Shown here: piece by piece, positions 44,940 through 54,302 of the stretch
Layout of the letters: each line of letters begins with the position of its first letter
Position numbering within the stretch: the first letter of the stretch is position 1
From: Maricaulis sp.
GTDB taxonomy: Bacteria; Pseudomonadota; Alphaproteobacteria; Caulobacterales; Maricaulaceae
Assembly: GCF_017643475.1 (NCBI RefSeq)
Contig: NZ_JAEPNI010000001.1
Location: forward strand, 682,001-746,000
DNA: 64,000 nucleotides
Direction of reading: 5' to 3'
Translations under genes and position numbers: made by a program
Notes under the pieces: model-generated
Told to the model about the DNA's origin: nothing
Database searches by the model: none
The model's input: only the letters and a program-made list of their open reading frames with translations

Positions 44940-46535
44940 ATGTCCGAGCAGGATTGGTGGCGGGGTGCCGTCATTTACCAGATCTATCCGCGGTCCTATC
45001 TGGATACGACGGGCAATGGTGTGGGTGATCTGAAGGGTATTCACGACAAGCTCGAATACATCGCGGATCTTGGGGTGGACGGGATCTGGATTTCACCCTT
45101 CTTCACCTCGCCGATGGCGGATTTCGGGTATGACGTGTCCGACTATCGCGATGTCGATCCTCTTTTCGGATCGCTCGCGGATTTTGATGCGATCATCGAG
45201 AAGGCGCATCGTCTGGGCGTCAAGGTCCTGATCGACCAGATATATTCGCATACCTCCGACCAGCATGCCTGGTTTGGGGAAAGCCGCCGCGATGGAGGGA
45301 GTGACAAGGCGGACTGGTATGTCTGGGCCGATGCCCGGCCGGACGGCTCTCCGCCCAATAACTGGCAGAGTTTCTTCTTTGGTCCGGCCTGGACCTGGGA
45401 TGCGCGTCGCGGCCAGTACTACATGCACAACTTCCTGCCCCAGCAGCCGGACCTGAATCTGTGGAATCCCGAGGTGCGCGCCGAGATCTGTGACACGCTG
45501 CGCTTCTGGCTGGATCGCGGTGTTGATGGTGTGCGTCTGGATGCGATTTCGCATTGCCTGCACGATCCGCAGATGCGCGATAATCCGGCGCGGGAAAATC
45601 CCGATGCCAAAAAGCCCGGCGACATGCAGAGCATGGTGCACACGGTCGGCCTGCCCGATACGGCAGAGTTCATGCGCGAGTTGCGCGCCGTGCTGGACGA
45701 ATATCCGGGACGGTTTGCGGTGGGGGAGATCGGGGGCGAGGATCCGCTGGCCCAGGCCGTGACCTATGCTGACCCCGAGCGTTCCCTGCAGACGGCCTAT
45801 AATTTCTCCTTCCTGTTCAAGGGGCCGCTGACGCCGGCGCTGATCCGCGAGGCGATCGAGGATCAGCTGGTACGGCATCCAAGCGGTTGGCCGACCCAGG
45901 TGTTCTCCAATCATGACGCCGTGCGGGCGCCGACACGCTGGGGCGGGGCGGATGCGTCGCCGGCCTATGCGCAAATGCTCAATGCGCTGCTGCTCAGTCT
46001 TTATGGCTCGGTCTGTCTTTATCAGGGCGAGGAGCTGGGTTTGTGCCAGGCGGATGTGCCCTATGAGCGCCTGGTCGATCCCGAGGCGATCAAGAACTGG
46101 CCGCACACGCTGGGCCGTGATGGTGCGCGCACGCCCATGCCGTGGACGCGTGAGGCGCCCTGGGCTGGCTTCGCCGGGCTAGAGCCCTGGCTGCCGGTGG
46201 ATGCGCGTCATGTCGACCTGTCTGTCGAGGCCCAGGCGGGTATTGACGGCTCGACGCTGGAAGTCACCCGGGCGCTGCTGAAGAACCGAAAGGCGTCCGC
46301 CGCATTGCAAACCGGTGAAATCCGCTTTGTTGATGCCGGTGAAAATGTGCTGTGTTTCGAGCGCGTGTCCGGTGATGAGCGCGTGATGTGTGTGTTCAAT
46401 TTCGGCGACGCGGAGAGCGAAATTGAACTGCCGGGACGCTGGTGCGGAATGAGCGATATTACTCTTCCCGCGGTTTGCGATGGGAGCCGGTTGCGATTGC
46501 GGGGGCACGGCTTCTGGCTGGGTCTCCCGGCCTGA
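44940..46535 (+). CDS. GH13 alpha-glucosidase, cytoplasmic type (copy 2)
   Basis: A 531-aa GH13 enzyme without signal peptide. DWWRGAVIYQIYPRSYLDTTGNGVGDLKG opens it. Catalytic residues by count: nucleophile Asp201 (GVRLDAISH), acid/base Glu263 (VGEIGGE), Asp326 (FSNHDAVR). The C-terminal domain ends LRLRGHGFWLGLPA. AAGGAG lies 9 bp before ATG 44940; the frame's long upstream extension is not coding. A paralogue of the enzyme at 35440. Keeping two such enzymes suggests differing chain-length or linkage preference. Confidence 0.93.
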   Translation: MSEQDWWRGAVIYQIYPRSYLDTTGNGVGDLKGIHDKLEYIADLGVDGIWISPFFTSPMADFGYDVSDYRDVDPLFGSLADFDAIIEKAHRLGVKVLIDQIYSHTSDQHAWFGESRRDGGSDKADWYVWADARPDGSPPNNWQSFFFGPAWTWDARRGQYYMHNFLPQQPDLNLWNPEVRAEICDTLRFWLDRGVDGVRLDAISHCLHDPQMRDNPARENPDAKKPGDMQSMVHTVGLPDTAEFMRELRAVLDEYPGRFAVGEIGGEDPLAQAVTYADPERSLQTAYNFSFLFKGPLTPALIREAIEDQLVRHPSGWPTQVFSNHDAVRAPTRWGGADASPAYAQMLNALLLSLYGSVCLYQGEELGLCQADVPYERLVDPEAIKNWPHTLGRDGARTPMPWTREAPWAGFAGLEPWLPVDARHVDLSVEAQAGIDGSTLEVTRALLKNRKASAALQTGEIRFVDAGENVLCFERVSGDERVMCVFNFGDAESEIELPGRWCGMSDITLPAVCDGSRLRLRGHGFWLGLPA

Positions 46536-46566
46536 GGTCGGAAGATTTCATTTGCCGCTTCCCGGC

Positions 46567-46596
46567 TTGCGAGGCATGATTGCAAAAACTCGCAAA
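46567..46596. promoter_or_regulatory. TTGCAA-rich operator candidate before the pullulanase-like gene
   Basis: TTGCGAG (46567-46573) and CTCGCAA (46589-46595) are a perfect inverted pair that encloses TTGCAAAAA. It lies in the 77-bp gap after GH13 copy 2, so the next gene may have its own regulated promoter. Confidence 0.45.
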
Positions 46597-46612
46597 GTAA
46601 AGGGAGATGTTT

Positions 46613-49027
46613 ATGCGCGCAGCCCTGTTCGGATCGACAGCATTTCTTGCACTCACATTGGCTTCTTGCTCGCAAGAACCGGTGAGTCAGACTGTCGAGC
46701 CTGTGTCGCAAAATACCGAAAACGGAGTCGCGGAAACTGTCGCGCCTGACCCGGCACGCATGCGGGCCGAGATCAATTCCGATGGCTCCATCCGGGTCAT
46801 GTTCCGGGGTGATGCCGCCCGCTCGACAGATCCGGCCGATTACCGGTTAAGCGATGGCGAGGGCAATGTCTTGCCGATTTCAACCGTGCTCCCCACGGAC
46901 GCGTCCGGCGCCCTGATCTTCTCCAGTGAAGCGCTGGGCCCGGCGCGGGTCTATTTCGTCGAACAGCTGGAGATGGGGCTTCGCGCCCGGGCGCGTTTTG
47001 ATGGCTGGTTCCGCACGCTCTATTCCGACAAGCCGCTGGGCGCGAATATCGCTGCCGACGGTTCGGCCACCGACTTCCGCATTTTTGCGCCGCGCGCGGA
47101 CCGGATCCGGATCTATCTCTACGAAGGTCCGGAAGATGGGCCGGAGCAGGCCACCGAGGCCGTCTGGATGCAGCGCGACGCGAACGGCGTCTTCGAGGCA
47201 CAGTTCGAGGGTGATCTGCACGGTGTCTACTATGACTTCACGGTGCATGGGCCGAACGATCCGGGCAACCAGTTCTACGGGACCGAGCCGGTGCACATTT
47301 CAGACCCTTATGCCCGGGTGAATGTCGACGGGTTCGGCAAGAGCCGTGTGTGGCGCGCCACCATCCCGGCGACGCCGCTGGTCAATGGCCGTCCGCCCAT
47401 GCAGGACGTGGTCTCCTATGAGGTGCACGTGCAGGATTTCACCGATCTCCTACCGGTGGCCGACGAGCTGGGCAGTTCCATCCCGGCCTTTGCCACCCCG
47501 GGCCTGACCAATTCGCGTGGAGAGCCGATCGGCTTTGATCACCTGGTCAATCTGGGCATCAACACGGTGCACCTGCTGCCGGTGCAGGAATTCATCCACT
47601 ACCCGACCGAGGAGTGGGCGGCGGGGCATGGCGATGTGCCGATCCTGCAGGAGCTGGGCATTGCGCACGAGGATTATCAGTGGGGCTATCGTACCACGCA
47701 TGCCTTTGCCATCGAGAGCCGTTATCGCCAGACGGAAACGGACTGGGGCGCCCAGCGTGACCAGTTCCGCGATCTGGTCCAGGCCTTCCACGACCGTGGC
47801 ATCGCCGTGATCATCGATATCGTGCCCAACCATACCGGCGAGAGCATGGAGGATCGCGACACACCGCTGAACTTCTCGGGTCTCGACCGGTTCTACTATT
47901 ACCGGCTGAACGAGGATGGCGTGCATATCGGCACGTTCGGCAACGAGGTGAAGACCGAGGACCGCCCGATGGTCCAGCGCTGGCTGATCGACCAGTGCCG
48001 CCAGCTGATCGAGGAGTTCGGCATTGACGGTTTCCGCATCGACCTCGCGGGCCAGATCGACGAGCAGACGCTTTACGCCCTGCGCCGCGAGCTCGGTGAG
48101 GATGTCATCATCTATGGCGAGCCGTGGATTGATGTGAACGACCCCTGGATCCGCGAAATGCCGGACTGGGACTGGTACAAGGAAGATGCGCCGATCACCT
48201 TCTTCCAGGACAATGCGCGTGACGCCTTTGTTGGTTCGCCCTTCGTGCTGGAGAATCCGGCGACCGATCTGGGTTGGTCAGGCGGCAATGCAGAGCTGCG
48301 CGAACGCGTCATGACCGCGATCGCCAATTCCTTTGACGACGAGCCGGTCTCGCCCAATCAGGGCCTCAACTACATGGACATCCATGACAACTGGACGCTG
48401 GCGGACCGGTTTGCGCTCAGTGACTGGGATGGTCGCAATGGCGTGAACGAGCCGCACTACCGCATCGCGGCAGGCCTGCTGTTTACCTCGCTCGGTCCGG
48501 TGGTCATCCATGGCGGATCCGAATTCATGCGCTCCAAGGGTATCGCCCCCCTGCACGAACAGCATGTCGAGACGGATTATCGCAACATCCATCTGAAGGG
48601 ACGCGAGGACACGTTCAATGTCCGCACACCCAACCAGTTTGTCTGGGAGAATATCGGCGCGACTGCCGATGAGGCGCCAGCGGATTACGCCGGCATGCTG
48701 GACTGGTGGCGCGGTCTGATCCATTTCCGCCTCTCTGACGAGGGCGAGGTCTTCCGGATCGCAGAGCACCGTGATGGCCACGTTCGCTGGTTCACGCCGG
48801 ATGACGGTCACCTGCTCGCCTATACGATGGGCGACAGTGTGCTGGTGGCCGCCAATGTCGGAGCGAGCGACGCGCAAATCCCTGTTGAATTGCCGGAGGG
48901 AAACTGGGTCCGCATCGCCGATGGTGAGGTGATTGACCAGGAAAATGGTGTTGGCGGGGCGCTGTCCGGTGGCCGTGAGGCGGTTGCAGCGCCGGCAGGC
49001 ACCTTGCAGATCTGGGTGCGGCGCTAG
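46613..49027 (+). CDS. Lipoprotein alpha-amylase/pullulanase-like GH13 enzyme
   Basis: An 804-aa surface or periplasmic enzyme. The lipobox LTLASC gives a lipid-modified Cys. Residues about 55-145 form a PUD/CBM-like beta domain, about 150-235 the CBM48 (TDFRIFAPRADRIRIYLY), and about 265-700 the GH13 barrel. YEVHVQDFTD is typical of the pullulanase group. Catalytic residues by count: Asp477 (GFRIDLAG), Glu503 (YGEPW), Asp592 (DIHDNW). It would cut alpha-1,6 or alpha-1,4 bonds of branched glucans outside the cytoplasm. ATG 46613 is preferred to 46607 because AAAGGGA is correctly spaced from it. Confidence 0.92.
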   Translation: MRAALFGSTAFLALTLASCSQEPVSQTVEPVSQNTENGVAETVAPDPARMRAEINSDGSIRVMFRGDAARSTDPADYRLSDGEGNVLPISTVLPTDASGALIFSSEALGPARVYFVEQLEMGLRARARFDGWFRTLYSDKPLGANIAADGSATDFRIFAPRADRIRIYLYEGPEDGPEQATEAVWMQRDANGVFEAQFEGDLHGVYYDFTVHGPNDPGNQFYGTEPVHISDPYARVNVDGFGKSRVWRATIPATPLVNGRPPMQDVVSYEVHVQDFTDLLPVADELGSSIPAFATPGLTNSRGEPIGFDHLVNLGINTVHLLPVQEFIHYPTEEWAAGHGDVPILQELGIAHEDYQWGYRTTHAFAIESRYRQTETDWGAQRDQFRDLVQAFHDRGIAVIIDIVPNHTGESMEDRDTPLNFSGLDRFYYYRLNEDGVHIGTFGNEVKTEDRPMVQRWLIDQCRQLIEEFGIDGFRIDLAGQIDEQTLYALRRELGEDVIIYGEPWIDVNDPWIREMPDWDWYKEDAPITFFQDNARDAFVGSPFVLENPATDLGWSGGNAELRERVMTAIANSFDDEPVSPNQGLNYMDIHDNWTLADRFALSDWDGRNGVNEPHYRIAAGLLFTSLGPVVIHGGSEFMRSKGIAPLHEQHVETDYRNIHLKGREDTFNVRTPNQFVWENIGATADEAPADYAGMLDWWRGLIHFRLSDEGEVFRIAEHRDGHVRWFTPDDGHLLAYTMGDSVLVAANVGASDAQIPVELPEGNWVRIADGEVIDQENGVGGALSGGREAVAAPAGTLQIWVRR

Positions 49028-49055
49028 CGGGCGCTATTGTGTATGGGGAGGAGTT

Positions 49056-50003
49056 TCACCCCTCCTCGCCGAGCAGGAAGATCAGAACTTCGTCAATCCG
49101 CGCCTGCCAGGCGGCCTCATTATGGTCGGCTCCCGGATAGACGCGTGAGACAAACTGCTCGTTCTCGACAAAGCCGTGTACCTGCATCACGGGATCGATT
49201 GCCTCCTGGTAGGGCGCATACAGCGCATCCAGATTGATGCTGCCGTGATCCATCCAGATGCGATGGCGAGAGGGATCAAACGGTGCCTGCCGGATGAAGG
49301 TTCGCCAGTACGGAATTAGCATGTCCTGCCAGCGTGCCGCCTCGTCCCCGACCAGCGTCCCGGAGACGCGGATTGGCCAATGCGTAGACAGCGCGGCAAC
49401 CTGGCCGAAATCATCCGGGTGGCGGCTGAGCGTGTAGAGCGAGATCAGCCCGCCCATGCTTGATCCCATCAGGCTGGTCGAGGTCGCATCGGGGCGGGTG
49501 CGAAAGGTTGCGTCGATATACGGCTTGAGTTCGAGGACGATGAAGTCGGTATAGGCGTCGGCGAGCGGGGTCGCATCGGTGGTCTCGAAAACGAGCGCGC
49601 GTTCCGGAGCAGGAAGAGCCTCGACGATGGACTGCGGGGCATAGTCCCAGCGACGCTGGGGCGAGTTCCAGATGCCGACCACGATTGCTGGTTCGATCCG
49701 GCCTTCACCGATCAGCCTGTCCATCGCCGCATCCACTTCCCAGGCATCTCCGGCATAACTGAAACCGGGCTCGAACAGGTTCTGGCCGTCCTGGGCATAG
49801 ATCACCGGGTAGTGCCGGTCACTCTCAGCATATCCCGGCGGCAGATAAATGGAGAGGTTCCGGTCGAGCACATGTTTGGCCGGGAAGTTCTCCACGCTGA
49901 TGATATGGCTCGGCGACACGGGGGCAGGATCTGATGTGCTGCTTTGCGATGGTGAGCAGGCGGCCAGCGTGCCCGCAGCGAGGAACGCGGTCGTTCGGCG
50001 CAT
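49056..50003 (-). CDS. Secreted lipoprotein esterase (alpha/beta hydrolase, esterase D-like)
   Basis: A 315-aa lipoprotein (lipobox LAAC near residue 15). It has an esterase core: LDRNLSIYLPPGYAESDRHYPVIYAQDGQNLF, the nucleophile elbow GSSMGGLISLY and a C-terminal GADHNEAAWQ that offers the catalytic His. Related putative esterases act on carbohydrate esters, feruloyl esters or trehalose/enterobactin-like esters. Its start lies 2 bp after the stop of the GH97 gene, so it is in that operon and probably acts on decorated glucans. Confidence 0.85.
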   Translation of the reverse strand: MRRTTAFLAAGTLAACSPSQSSTSDPAPVSPSHIISVENFPAKHVLDRNLSIYLPPGYAESDRHYPVIYAQDGQNLFEPGFSYAGDAWEVDAAMDRLIGEGRIEPAIVVGIWNSPQRRWDYAPQSIVEALPAPERALVFETTDATPLADAYTDFIVLELKPYIDATFRTRPDATSTSLMGSSMGGLISLYTLSRHPDDFGQVAALSTHWPIRVSGTLVGDEAARWQDMLIPYWRTFIRQAPFDPSRHRIWMDHGSINLDALYAPYQEAIDPVMQVHGFVENEQFVSRVYPGADHNEAAWQARIDEVLIFLLGEEG

Positions 50004-50005
50004 GA

Positions 50006-52057
50006 TCAGTTCTCCGCCACGAAGCGGATGGCTGCTCCTCCGCCCGGGACCAGGGTGAACTCGATCTCGTCGGTCGAGGTGACCTGCATCTCCCGGATCA
50101 TCATGGCATAGGGGTTGTGTTCCCAGTGTGCGTCGGGGTGATCGAGGTAGAGCTGCGCGGTATAGGTGCGTCCGTCTTCCAGGAAGTCCAGGCCAAGCCC
50201 GACATGGCGTGCCGCGCCGCCATTTGCTGCGCCGACATACCAGTCCGCGCCGCCCCGTTCCTGGCGCGCAAAGACGATATGCTGGCCCGGTTCTCCTTCC
50301 AGCGCGATGGAGGTTTCCCAGTCCGTCGGCACATCGCGGATGAACTGGAAAGCGTCCGGGCGGGCCAGGTAGTTATCCGGCAGGTCCGCCGCCATCTGGA
50401 TGGGGCTGTAGATGGTGACATAGTGCGCCAATTGCTGGGCGAGCGTGGTCTGCACCCGGCTTGGTGCATCTTCACCGCGCGGCATCAGATCAAAGATACC
50501 GGGCGTGAAATCCATCGGGCCCGACAGCAGCCGGGTGAATGCGAGAGTGGGGACATGTTCCGGCGGGTTCGGCGGAACACCCCAGGCGTTGTATTCCTGG
50601 CCGCGCGCGCCCTCGCGCGAAATCCAGTTCGGATAGGTGCGGCGAATGCCGGTGTCCTTGACCGGTTCGTGTGCATTGATCGAGATCCGGTGTTCAGCGG
50701 CGGCCTGGAGCACCCGCAGATGGTGGTTCACCGCATATTGCCCGTAATGCCATTCATAGCGCGGTGTGCCGTCTGCTTCATAGCGCACCAGGTCGCCGGC
50801 ATCAGCGACGTAACCTGTTTTGACCTGTGAGATGCCAAGGCGTTCATAGAGGGCAAAGCCGGCCTCCATCTGGTTCTCGTAATTGGTCAGATCGCCGGAG
50901 GTCTCGTGGTGACCAACCAGACGGACGCCGCGCTCGCGCGCATAGGCAGACAGGGCTTCGATATCAAAATCCGGATAGGCCTCGGTAAAGGAAAAGGTCT
51001 CCTGGCGATTGAACCAGTCGCCATCCCAGCCGAGGTTCCAGCCTTCCACCAGGATGCCGTCAAAGCCGTTTTCGGCGGCAAACTCGATCATCTCGCGCGT
51101 GTTTTCATTGGTCGCGCCGTGGTTCGGGCCAGAGCCCCAGGTCTGCGTATTGATATGCATGCCCCACCAGATGCCGACATATTTTCCCGGCTCCACCCAG
51201 CTGACATCGCCAAGCACATTGGGTTCGTTCAGATTGAGGATGATGTCGGAGTTGATCAGTCCCACGGCCGCATCAGCGATCTGGATGGTGCGCCAGGGAG
51301 TCGTGAAATTCGCGTCGGCGTGAACGGCGATGCCATCGGGTCCCGGGGCCAGCTTGACGTCCAGAATGCCGCCGCGCTGCTGGTCCAGATAGAATCCGGA
51401 ATAATCGTGCAGGGCCGCTTCATGAATGGCGACCCACGGGCCGTCATCCGGCAGGCGGGCTGTAAAGGGTGAATGGGCGCGATCCACCTCGCTCAGGGAT
51501 GTTTCCTCGTAGATGTATTCATACCGGTTCCAGCCCGCAGCCGGCACCCACCAGGCGGTGGATTGCTCGGGTAGATTGAAACGGGTCATCTCGTCGATGA
51601 TCGCATGCGGAGCGTCGCCCATCACCTCATATCGAAAGCCGACGCCGCTATCGAAGACGCGGATACGCAGATCGAAGCCGCGCTCCGGATTGCCGGCGTA
51701 GCGGAAACTGGCAACGAGCTCGTTGTGGTGGTCGCGGACCAGGCGCCGCTCGCCCCAGGGCTGTTCCCAGGTATCGTCATGGCTGCCGGTTTGTGTGCCG
51801 GTCAGGGCGAGACCGGTTTCAAGCGGGGCGCCTTCAGCAAATCGAAAGCCGAGCCGGGAGGCGCGCACAACCGTCTCATTGTCCAGGGCCACGGCATATC
51901 GCGGTGCGCCCTGTTCGCTCCAGACCGTGAAGGCGATGCGGCCATCGGGAGAGGTGATGCGGGCAGGCGCGTCCTGTGCGTGGGCATTTGACGTGGTCCC
52001 CACCGCGGCCGCAAGCAGCATGAAGGCGATCGACAGGATTAGCGGGCGGCGTGGCAT
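50006..52057 (-). CDS. GH97 alpha-glucosidase/glucoamylase (SusB-like)
   Basis: A 683-aa exported enzyme: signal peptide (LILSIAFMLLAAAVGTTSNAHAQ), N-terminal beta-sandwich (ITSPDGRIAFTVWSEQGAPRYAV) to about residue 270, then the catalytic barrel with GKYVGIWWGMHINTQTW, GFDGILVEGWNLGWDGDW, SINAHEPVKDTG and REGARGQEYNAW. The HEP and EGARGQE motifs carry the metal-site and catalytic Glu residues known from SusB, which points to an inverting alpha-glucosidase. A C-terminal beta domain follows. ATG 52057 has GAGGTAAG upstream. It releases glucose in the periplasm and is in an operon with the esterase. Confidence 0.93.
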   Translation of the reverse strand: MPRRPLILSIAFMLLAAAVGTTSNAHAQDAPARITSPDGRIAFTVWSEQGAPRYAVALDNETVVRASRLGFRFAEGAPLETGLALTGTQTGSHDDTWEQPWGERRLVRDHHNELVASFRYAGNPERGFDLRIRVFDSGVGFRYEVMGDAPHAIIDEMTRFNLPEQSTAWWVPAAGWNRYEYIYEETSLSEVDRAHSPFTARLPDDGPWVAIHEAALHDYSGFYLDQQRGGILDVKLAPGPDGIAVHADANFTTPWRTIQIADAAVGLINSDIILNLNEPNVLGDVSWVEPGKYVGIWWGMHINTQTWGSGPNHGATNENTREMIEFAAENGFDGILVEGWNLGWDGDWFNRQETFSFTEAYPDFDIEALSAYARERGVRLVGHHETSGDLTNYENQMEAGFALYERLGISQVKTGYVADAGDLVRYEADGTPRYEWHYGQYAVNHHLRVLQAAAEHRISINAHEPVKDTGIRRTYPNWISREGARGQEYNAWGVPPNPPEHVPTLAFTRLLSGPMDFTPGIFDLMPRGEDAPSRVQTTLAQQLAHYVTIYSPIQMAADLPDNYLARPDAFQFIRDVPTDWETSIALEGEPGQHIVFARQERGGADWYVGAANGGAARHVGLGLDFLEDGRTYTAQLYLDHPDAHWEHNPYAMMIREMQVTSTDEIEFTLVPGGGAAIRFVAEN

Positions 52058-52071
52058 GTTGTGCTTACCTC

Positions 52072-52091
52072 TGTGCAAAAACATGCAAACA
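52072..52091. promoter_or_regulatory. TGCAA-type operator candidate before the GH97 gene
   Basis: TGTGCAAAAACATGCAAACA holds two TGCAA units 10 bp apart with an A-rich spacer, 15-34 bp upstream of the GH97 start. A further ATGCAAAC lies at 52127-52134. It marks the right border of the putative regulon. Confidence 0.45.
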
Positions 52092-52266
52092 AAAACGCAC
52101 ATTTGATACTGTAGCAAGGGATATTAATGCAAACAGCTCTGATAAACGAACGGGTCAGCTGATCTTAGCCGGTCCGTTATGGCTGGTTTAGCCTTGCGGC
52201 TATTCGAATCTCCGAACGAGATTTTCCGCGCCGCCCCGGTGCTTGGTTTCGCGCAAGGTGAGGCCG

Positions 52267-53280
52267 CTAGCCACCGGTCCGGGCCATGGAGCGGCTTACC
52301 GCCGGTCCGGCATTCACATCAAAGTCGTGACGCTCCGGTTTGTCCTGCATTGCCGCATCCAGCTGCGCGTTCAGCGCCGCAGCGCCGCCATTGCGTAACG
52401 CCGCCCTAAGATCAACGGAGTTTTCCTTGCCCAGACACATGAACAGCGTACCCGTACACGTCACCCGGACCCGGTTGCAGCTGGCGCAGAAATTATGACT
52501 GAGCGGGGAAATGAAGCCGAGGCGCCCACCGGTTTCAGCGACCTTTACATAGCGCGAGGGACCACCCGTATTGAGCGGGATGTCCTGCAGGCTGAATTGC
52601 TCTTCCAACCGGCTTCGGACGATGGCGAGGGAGAGGAACTGGTCGGACCTGCGAGTCTCGATCTCGCCGACTGGCATGACCTCGATCAGGCTCATATCCA
52701 TCTTGCGCCCGTGCGCCCAGCTCATGAGATCGGCGATCTGGTGCTCATTCTCTCCCTTCAGGGCGACAGCATTGATCTTGACGTGCAGACCGGCCTTACG
52801 GGCCGCATCAATTCCACGCAACACGTCCGCGAGCCGGCCATTGCGTGTCAGCCGGCGGAACATCACCTCATCCAGCGTGTCCAGCGAAACATTGATGCGT
52901 TTTACGCCAGCGGCGGCGAGCTGGTCGGCATATCGTTCCAGCAGGGTGCCATTGGTGGTCAGCGCGATTTCGCTAAGGGCTGATTTGCCCAGCCGCTGGC
53001 CGAGTGCCTCGATCAGGGTGATGACATCGCGTCGCACCAGCGGTTCGCCACCGGTAATGCGGATCTTGCTGACGCCGCGGGCGATGAAACTGTCACAGAT
53101 CGCCGCCAGCTCCTCATAGCTGAGCAGATCCTTCTTGGGCAAAAACTCCGGTTGCTCATCCATGCAGTAATGGCAACGCAGGTCGCAGCGATCCGTGACC
53201 GACAGGCGCAGATAGGTGATCTGGCGCCCGAAGGCGTCGATCAGGGGCGACCGGGTCAGGGATTTCGACTGGGTATCCAC
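52267..53280 (-). CDS. moaA: GTP 3',8-cyclase MoaA (molybdenum cofactor synthesis)
   Basis: A 337-aa radical SAM enzyme. The SAM cluster cysteines are Cys32, Cys36 and Cys39 (TDRCDLRCHYC). The ITGGEPLVRRD motif follows. The C-terminal cluster cysteines are in HNFCASCNRVRVTCTG. The protein ends in RTGG, the double Gly needed for MoaA activity. The start is GTG 53280 with AGGA 7 bp upstream; no ATG lies closer. No other moa/moe genes are nearby in the window. Confidence 0.96.
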   Translation of the reverse strand: MDTQSKSLTRSPLIDAFGRQITYLRLSVTDRCDLRCHYCMDEQPEFLPKKDLLSYEELAAICDSFIARGVSKIRITGGEPLVRRDVITLIEALGQRLGKSALSEIALTTNGTLLERYADQLAAAGVKRINVSLDTLDEVMFRRLTRNGRLADVLRGIDAARKAGLHVKINAVALKGENEHQIADLMSWAHGRKMDMSLIEVMPVGEIETRRSDQFLSLAIVRSRLEEQFSLQDIPLNTGGPSRYVKVAETGGRLGFISPLSHNFCASCNRVRVTCTGTLFMCLGKENSVDLRAALRNGGAAALNAQLDAAMQDKPERHDFDVNAGPAVSRSMARTGG

Positions 53281-53449
53281 GCTTGGTCCTGCTTTGGCAT
53301 CTGTTTCGTATTTAGGTCAGCTTTACGGCAAATGCGAATATGCAGCGCCGTTGATCAGCCAGACGTGAAGACCCGTGTGGTGCAAGCAATCGCGCCTTGT
53401 TGTCGCAGCGGGCTGGTCAAGGCGTTTTCTGTGCGGCAACAAGGAGCTG

Positions 53450-54199
53450 ATGCCCTTGCTTCTCGCGGTTTTCTTTCTGGCGACAGCCACGCTTTACGCC
53501 TCGGTCGGATTTGGTGGTGGCTCGACTTACACCGCGATCCTGGCAGCCACGGGCGTCGATTATGCCCTGATCCCGATCATTTCGCTGATTTGCAATATCG
53601 CCGTCGTCGCCGGCAGCTGCTGGCGTTATGGGCGAGCCGGCCTGCTTTCGGTGCAGCGGCTGGCCCCCGCGCTTGCGGTCTCGATACCGCTGGCCTGGCT
53701 GGGTGGACGTATGCAGCTGTCCGAAGATGCTTTCCTCTACTTGTTGTCGGGAGCGCTCGTATTGTCCGCCCTAGTATTGCTCGTTCGACCACCAAGGCTT
53801 GCGGGTGTCTCGAGCACGGGCGCTGCGGGCTGGGCGCTGTATCTGGCCGGCGGCGCTACCGGGCTTCTGGCCGGGCTGGTCGGAATAGGTGGCGGGATAT
53901 TCCTGGCACCATTGCTCTACATGATGCGCTGGGGCGAGGAAAAGCAGATCGCGGCCGCATCCAGCCTGTTCATCCTGCTCAACTCGCTGGCCGGACTGGC
54001 GGGGCAGTTCAGCAAACCGGGAATTGCGATGCAGCCGGTGGTCGACCATCTCGTCTGGCTCGTCCCGTCCGTGGTCCTGGGCGGCTGGATCGGCAATCAC
54101 TTGGGTATCCACATCCTGCCGGCCAATCGGGTGAGACAGGCCACCGGCCTTCTGATTCTGGTGGTCGCGGTTCGTCTGCTGTTTCGTGCCGCCGGGTAG
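53450..54199 (+). CDS. TauE/SafE-family membrane transporter (anion/sulfite export type)
   Basis: A 249-aa polytopic protein with about eight helices in two repeats. Each repeat starts with the family's Gly-rich helix (ASVGFGGGSTYTAIL and LAGLVGIGGGIFLAPLLYM). The GIGGG motif and ending LLILVVAVRLLF are characteristic. Family members export sulfite, sulfoacetate or other small organic anions; the substrate here is unknown. ATG 53450 has AAGGAG only 4 bp upstream. A longer frame in another phase (53152-54204) is a shadow. Confidence 0.85.
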   Translation: MPLLLAVFFLATATLYASVGFGGGSTYTAILAATGVDYALIPIISLICNIAVVAGSCWRYGRAGLLSVQRLAPALAVSIPLAWLGGRMQLSEDAFLYLLSGALVLSALVLLVRPPRLAGVSSTGAAGWALYLAGGATGLLAGLVGIGGGIFLAPLLYMMRWGEEKQIAAASSLFILLNSLAGLAGQFSKPGIAMQPVVDHLVWLVPSVVLGGWIGNHLGIHILPANRVRQATGLLILVVAVRLLFRAAG

Positions 54200-54302
54200 A
54201 GTAGCGACCCATCGCTGACCGGCGCGTCAGCGCCCGCCTCGCCATTCTTTGACCACAGTCCGGCGCAAGATCGCACGCGGCGTGTATTGCGAGGGACGGT
54301 TC

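Noticed and set aside
53152-54204. 350-codon frame overlapping moaA and the TauE/SafE gene
   Set aside because: Wrong phase. The frame starting at 53450 encodes a clean membrane protein with family motifs.
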